The position numbers and the translations under genes are program-made. From Montifringilla adamsi (Eukaryota > Chordata > Aves > Passeriformes > Passeridae), in assembly GCA_017590115.1 (NCBI GenBank), contig JAGGNK010003335.1, positions 7,999,916-8,063,915 of the forward strand: 64,000 nt of DNA. Direction: 5' to 3'. Below the pieces are notes generated by a model. That model saw nothing but the letters and a program-made list of their open reading frames with translations, did not search any database and was not told where the DNA came from. This document shows, piece by piece, positions 59,296-64,000 of this stretch; position 1 is the stretch's first letter, and each line of letters starts with the position of its first letter.

Positions 59296-62200
59296 ACTGG
59301 ATCAAAAAGTTCCTCTTGGAGCCAGCCAAACTCAGTAAAGCCTGCATGACAATGCAGAACCTCCTCCCTTATCTGGTTAGAGATCTTCCAATGTGTGAGC
59401 TGAATCTGGTCATCCAACATGGGATGACATTAGGTGCCTCAACATCAACAAACACAAAGTTTCATTTCTTTCCTCCAACCATTTCATTCACACAATTGCA
59501 CCCATTGCCAGCCCAGGTGCAACAGCTTTAACCCACTACCACAAATGTAATTTGGCACTGCAGGGAGGCTCTGGGCAGCAGATGAGCCACATCATGCCTT
59601 CCCTGACCCCTACTGAACAGGGAGAAGGCTCAGAGATGCTGAAGTTTATTTGTTATATCCCAGCTCTGATTTTGAGCTAACAAAGTGTAGCCCTATTACT
59701 GAAGGTTTAATTATGTTAGTGCTTTTACAGCCACAGATAGTGCATTTATCCATTTAGATTTAAAAGGCTTAACATTACATGGAGGAGGAAGAAAGGCAGA
59801 AGACCACATCAAAGGGACTGCAAGGGCTTTGTTTCACATTAATTAGCAGGAGGACTAATGCCAAACGTGCAAACAACACCAGAGAAATTCACTGTGGAGA
59901 TAGAGAGCCACACAAGGTGTTAGAGCACAAACACTGAGACCATTTCCCTCCTTTGGGGTGAATCCCTCTTTCACAGCAGGCAATGAGAGCTTGGGGGCTC
60001 AGCAGTGTAACCAGAGGAGACAAATCTGCTGGGAGCACCCAGCAGGGCAGGAGACAGACACCAGCAACCGCATCCCTCTATTCACCAAGGGTTGAAGCAG
60101 CTTCAAAACACTCCTCATGGCTTCCTACACAGCTCAATAATCATGGATCAGTGTGGCTTCCAAATGTGCTAAAAGCCTGAAAACCCCATTGAGTTCAGCC
60201 AAGCTCTGAGGTTCAGCACCTTTGGGATGAGAAAAAAAGCCACCAAAACATGATGTATTTTAAAGCAGGCCTTACACATATCATTTTTTCGGACCAAACT
60301 CTGTCCTCCAACGTGCAGAATCATCTCTTCTAGAGAACACGAGCATTTATAAACAGTCTTAAAGATGGGCCTTTGATCTGGTTCCCAGTTATTTATTGAG
60401 ATTCACCCCAGAGAGCAGTAAAATGCAAGAACTAGTGGGAGAAGGCAGATTTTACATTTTACCAAGTTTAACAGAGCAGAGAGAGCCATATGCATTTTAA
60501 ACATCCTTTATGCCGGTTCTGTTAAAACACAATCATACGTTTTAGATCAGAAAACGTCCAAAGTACTTCTAGACAGTTGGGATGTCTCTGCTCTCCACCA
60601 TTCACCTCCAACCCTCAGCAATACAAAATGCCTAAGGAAATCAGAAAGATGTATTATACATAAGCCCAGGCTGCTTAACAAAATCTGCTTCACTAACAAA
60701 ATAACACACACACTGCTTTTGCAAGACCAGAGATCCAAGAAGGGTATTAGCTCTTCATTTACATTCAGCCCTAATCTAACATGTCATGCAAATGGCACAG
60801 GAGGGAAAATGAAACCAAAAAACCTCCCAGCCCCTCTCTTACCCCTGAACTACCAGACCATCTGTAGTTTCAAAGAAATTCTAGCAAACACAGCTCAACA
60901 TCTGCACCTCATTAGGACCTAATTTGAAACAATTGCTATTCCCTATCTCTCTTGTTTTTTTCTGGGTAGAATAGCTTTGATGTCTCCCAGTTGACAAAAA
61001 TACATACGAAATAGGCATTAAAAAATATCAGCTAGAAGGTAGGAATTCATTCACATGAACAACAGGTATCAGTGTTCAGCAAAAAGGAACCAGAGCCCAG
61101 CGCTCTCATGCCTCCCCCAGCCACATCTACTGCACAGGGCAGGCAGATGCTGCCTCACTTCTTCACTCTCCGGTTAGGAGCAATCACCACTCACTCCAAG
61201 GGCACAACCCCATCCAGGCTGGGATTGGGAATCATGGATTCCTTCTTATTCCTGGGACAATATTGCCATAACTTGTTTTGCAAATATTCATGACAATTGC
61301 AAGTTTGATTTGATATAAGCAAGAAATGGCAAAAGAAAGTGTGAACCCAGATGATTAATCTCTTGCAGATATAAACTTCATCATTTCTTTTTTCTCATAC
61401 CTCAGGTATGATTTTGGATGTCTTCAGAACATACACAGGTTTTTCTGTTAAAGAAAAGGCAATTTAATCAAAATTAATTCATTTCAATACAGTAGATGCC
61501 TGCTATTTTAATCAATGGGGCAATGCCTTTCCACTTTTTACCTACAAAAGAATATAAGCATGTTATGAAAAATCATCCATCAGCTTCCAAATAATCCATG
61601 TAGCTGAAAAGCTGACATTCTCCCCATGTGTTTAATCCTATGTGACTCATACCCTTATTCTTACAATGAAATTATTATTACTGGAAAACCTCACTTTGCT
61701 AAGTCAGTCTCTGTAGGTGCCACACATGAGTTGAAAGCTTATGAAGTCAAAGGAGGCCTTTGGTTCTCAAGCTAAGTCAGCTGGTGACCAAATGGCACAC
61801 ATAGCCTTTAAATGCAGATTTCATAAAACAAAGCAGTTGCTTGCCTCTGCAAAACTTTGCCCAAGCACAGGCTTCCTTAGCTAAGCCAGGTGGCTGAAAG
61901 TGTATTTAGCATATGAGAATTTTCTGGTTTGTTTTCATCAGAATATGAATGAGAAAGACCAATCCTTGTGTAAGTGTGGAAGAAAAATCCAGAACTAAAC
62001 AGAAAAGCCTCAAGGCTCAGATGACCTAGCACAGAGCTGCAAGGATGGACAAGCTCCCCTCCAGCCAGAAACAAGGGGCAGCAGCACAGCAGCAGGGCAA
62101 GATACAACCCACTTTGTGTTTGGCTTGATGTTATCCACACCAAAATGCTGCCTGCCCACCAGCACAGCCACCACTCTGCATTTCACCTTGGAAAACTGCT

Positions 62201-64000
62201 GCTGGTGAGGGACTGGATGGGGAGGCACCAACACACACCTGGGCACCATGGGCTGTAGCAGGACCCCTCCCCTATGCTGGCACCAGGGGAGGGAGCAAGG
62301 TCCACTGAGCCACAGCCCAGAGCTCAGATTTGCCAGAACTTGGGGGAACACCCATTTCATCCTGGCTGCTCCCCACTGCAAGAGCCCCTGTTCCACCCTG
62401 ACTCTCACAGCATCAAACAAGGAAATGACCCTCTTGCTTTGCAGGCAAATCAATAAGGACAGGGGAAGGCTCTTCCCTCACAAAATAGAGGAGGGGAAAA
62501 GGGGGCACCCAGCAGAGGGTCCTCCAGAAAGGGCTGAGGTCTCTGACTCTGCAACTTCTGTAACCTCAACCCACACATCATCCTTCAGTGGCAAAGGAGA
62601 TGGGGGGAAGTGGGATGTGTCCTGCGCTTGCCCTAGCTGGGTTTGGCAGAGAACCAAAAATTTAAAGACCAGAGGAAAAGCAACTTAAGGAGATAAGATT
62701 TACAAGTAATTGGAAGATCTTCCACCAATTTGACAGGCAGGGGACCAGGTCAAAACCAGATGTGAGTTGCCAGTAAATTTCTAGCAGCCTCTCACCCTCG
62801 TCGTGCAGAGAGGCTTTTCCCAGAATTTCACACTAATGTACACAAACTTGAAGAGAAAAAGCCCCAGCAACAGTGCTTTGGATTAAACCCATCCCAATCA
62901 GTTTAATGCAGTTTTAAATTCCACATTGTGCCAGAAAACATGATTTCCCAAGTTGTAGGTTGTAAATATTTAGAATTTCTGCAGTAACAAAATGTGAACC
63001 AAAAAAACTGCGTACAGTTCATCAGGAATAATGTTTAATGCCAGGCACAAGTCCTTGGACATACAGTAGTTTCAGTTTCTTCCCCTGTGGATGTTCCAGC
63101 ACATTTTTTAACCTACTGCTACCATGGTGAGAGAAGTTTGAGCCAGCACTGTCCTTGGAAGAGGCTCTGCTGCTCACTCCCAGCTCCATCCCCATCCAAC
63201 CCTGTGCTGGCCCATTGCTGGTGTGACTGCAGGGTGAGCCAGAATAGATCCACAGGAGAGACTGTGGACAAACTGAGAGAATAAAGTGGGGCTGAATCCC
63301 TAATAGTTCATGCCAACAAAGGAAAGGGATGGTAGAGGAACAAGAGGCAGCATAGGGTCAGTAACACTTTGTTTGCAGTTTGAGTAGATCCGGTTCATGC
63401 TGCCTGGGGAAACGTTACAGAGAGGTTTCATGTTGTGTCTAAATAGATCTAGGAGAAGGATTTGTGCAAGAATAGCCCTTTTTCCATGTCATGGGACTTG
63501 GGCAGAGATCAATGCAGAGACCCCCAACACCAAGCACACCACCATGGACAGAGGGACCTTTTGGTAGCAGCTTATTGTTCATGAATTTGCTGCAGTGTGA
63601 ACCCAGACTGGAGGCTCTCCCTTGCACTCAGGGCTGAGGTGCCTTCATGCATGACCCCATACATCTGTACACATGCATTTCCATGTGTAAACACATCTGC
63701 AGAAAAATAAACAGATAAAACTTGGATCTGGCAGAAGCCTCCAAGATGGTCTCCTTGGAAGGCTTCTTACACACCAAATCTGAGCAGTATGCTCCTCCTT
63801 GTCTTTCTTCCCCATAAAAACCTGGAACACAAAAGGCTCTAAGAGGCCAGGTATGCTTTAAAATAGGGCATTTTTTTACCTGTAGCCAAGATCAGAACAG
63901 AGACCCCACAGTCCAACCACCACCACAAGCCTGGAAACAGCTGGATCTGTGCCTGCCCAAAGCTGGGGAGCAGCATTTGCTGAGGCATCTGGTTTGTCCC
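59296..64000. other. Non-coding, unique-looking DNA
   Basis: No gene is supported. The two largest frames are 147 codons (62010-62453, -) and 146 codons (62248-62688, +). They lie opposite each other in GC-richer DNA and match no family I recognise. The stretch 59640-59860 is AT-rich with several TAAT/ATTA cores and no repeat signature, so it is a weak candidate conserved element. 61300-61700 is AT-rich. No CR1 or LTR words were found beyond 59.3 kb. Confidence 0.65.

Overview
The window reads as ordinary vertebrate nuclear DNA, almost certainly from a bird and probably a songbird. It is AT-leaning and CpG-poor, has no dense gene layout, and is studded with short homopolymer and simple-sequence tracts. 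Three 3' ends of CR1 LINEs (the dominant avian retrotransposon) are recognisable, at about 31.8-32.3 kb, 35.8-36.0 kb and 59.0-59.3 kb. Two stretches (about 52.3-52.7 kb and 54.4-54.6 kb) resemble solo or partial LTRs of endogenous retroviruses that I know as abundant in passerine genomes. The songbird placement rests on those LTRs and on recall, so it is an inference.

I could not support any protein-coding gene, exon, rRNA, tRNA or CRISPR array. The longest uninterrupted frames (231, 190, 181, 180 and 166 codons) match no protein family I recognise, and several overlap repeats. The window is best read as intergenic DNA or the inside of a very long intron. Sequence alone does not say which gene it belongs to.

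Layout. 1-31 kb is mostly single-copy-looking DNA. It contains one ancient SINE/MIR-like remnant (about 3.8-4.0 kb), a 15-bp triplicated repeat (10.43 kb), A/C-rich and T-rich simple sequence, two perfect CRE-type palindromes (16.80 and 29.25 kb), an AT-rich unique block that could be a conserved non-coding element (17.45-18.06 kb), a locally CpG-dense patch (27.1-27.3 kb) and a pure 50-A tract (29.74 kb). 31-36 kb holds two CR1 tails flanking a roughly 0.9-kb relatively CpG-rich unique block (33.18-34.1 kb) that also carries the longest open frame. 36-50 kb is again mostly unique, with two more ancient SINE-like remnants (about 40.7 and 45.0 kb), a 15-C tract, a long G/T-rich stretch (43.7-43.9 kb), a short coding-looking frame (39.53-39.82 kb) and a tight cluster of CpGs (49.02-49.08 kb). 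50-64 kb contains a perfect 16-bp-arm hairpin (51.39 kb), the two LTR-like elements, a TTTAAA-type tandem tract and the third CR1 tail.

No operon-like or multi-gene system is visible, and I found no evidence of an undescribed biological system. The items most worth checking are the CpG-rich block at 33.2-34.1 kb, the CpG cluster at 49.02 kb, the coding-looking frame at 39.53 kb, the hairpin at 51.39 kb and the AT-rich unique block at 17.45 kb. Alignment to other bird genomes and to RNA data would decide each of them.
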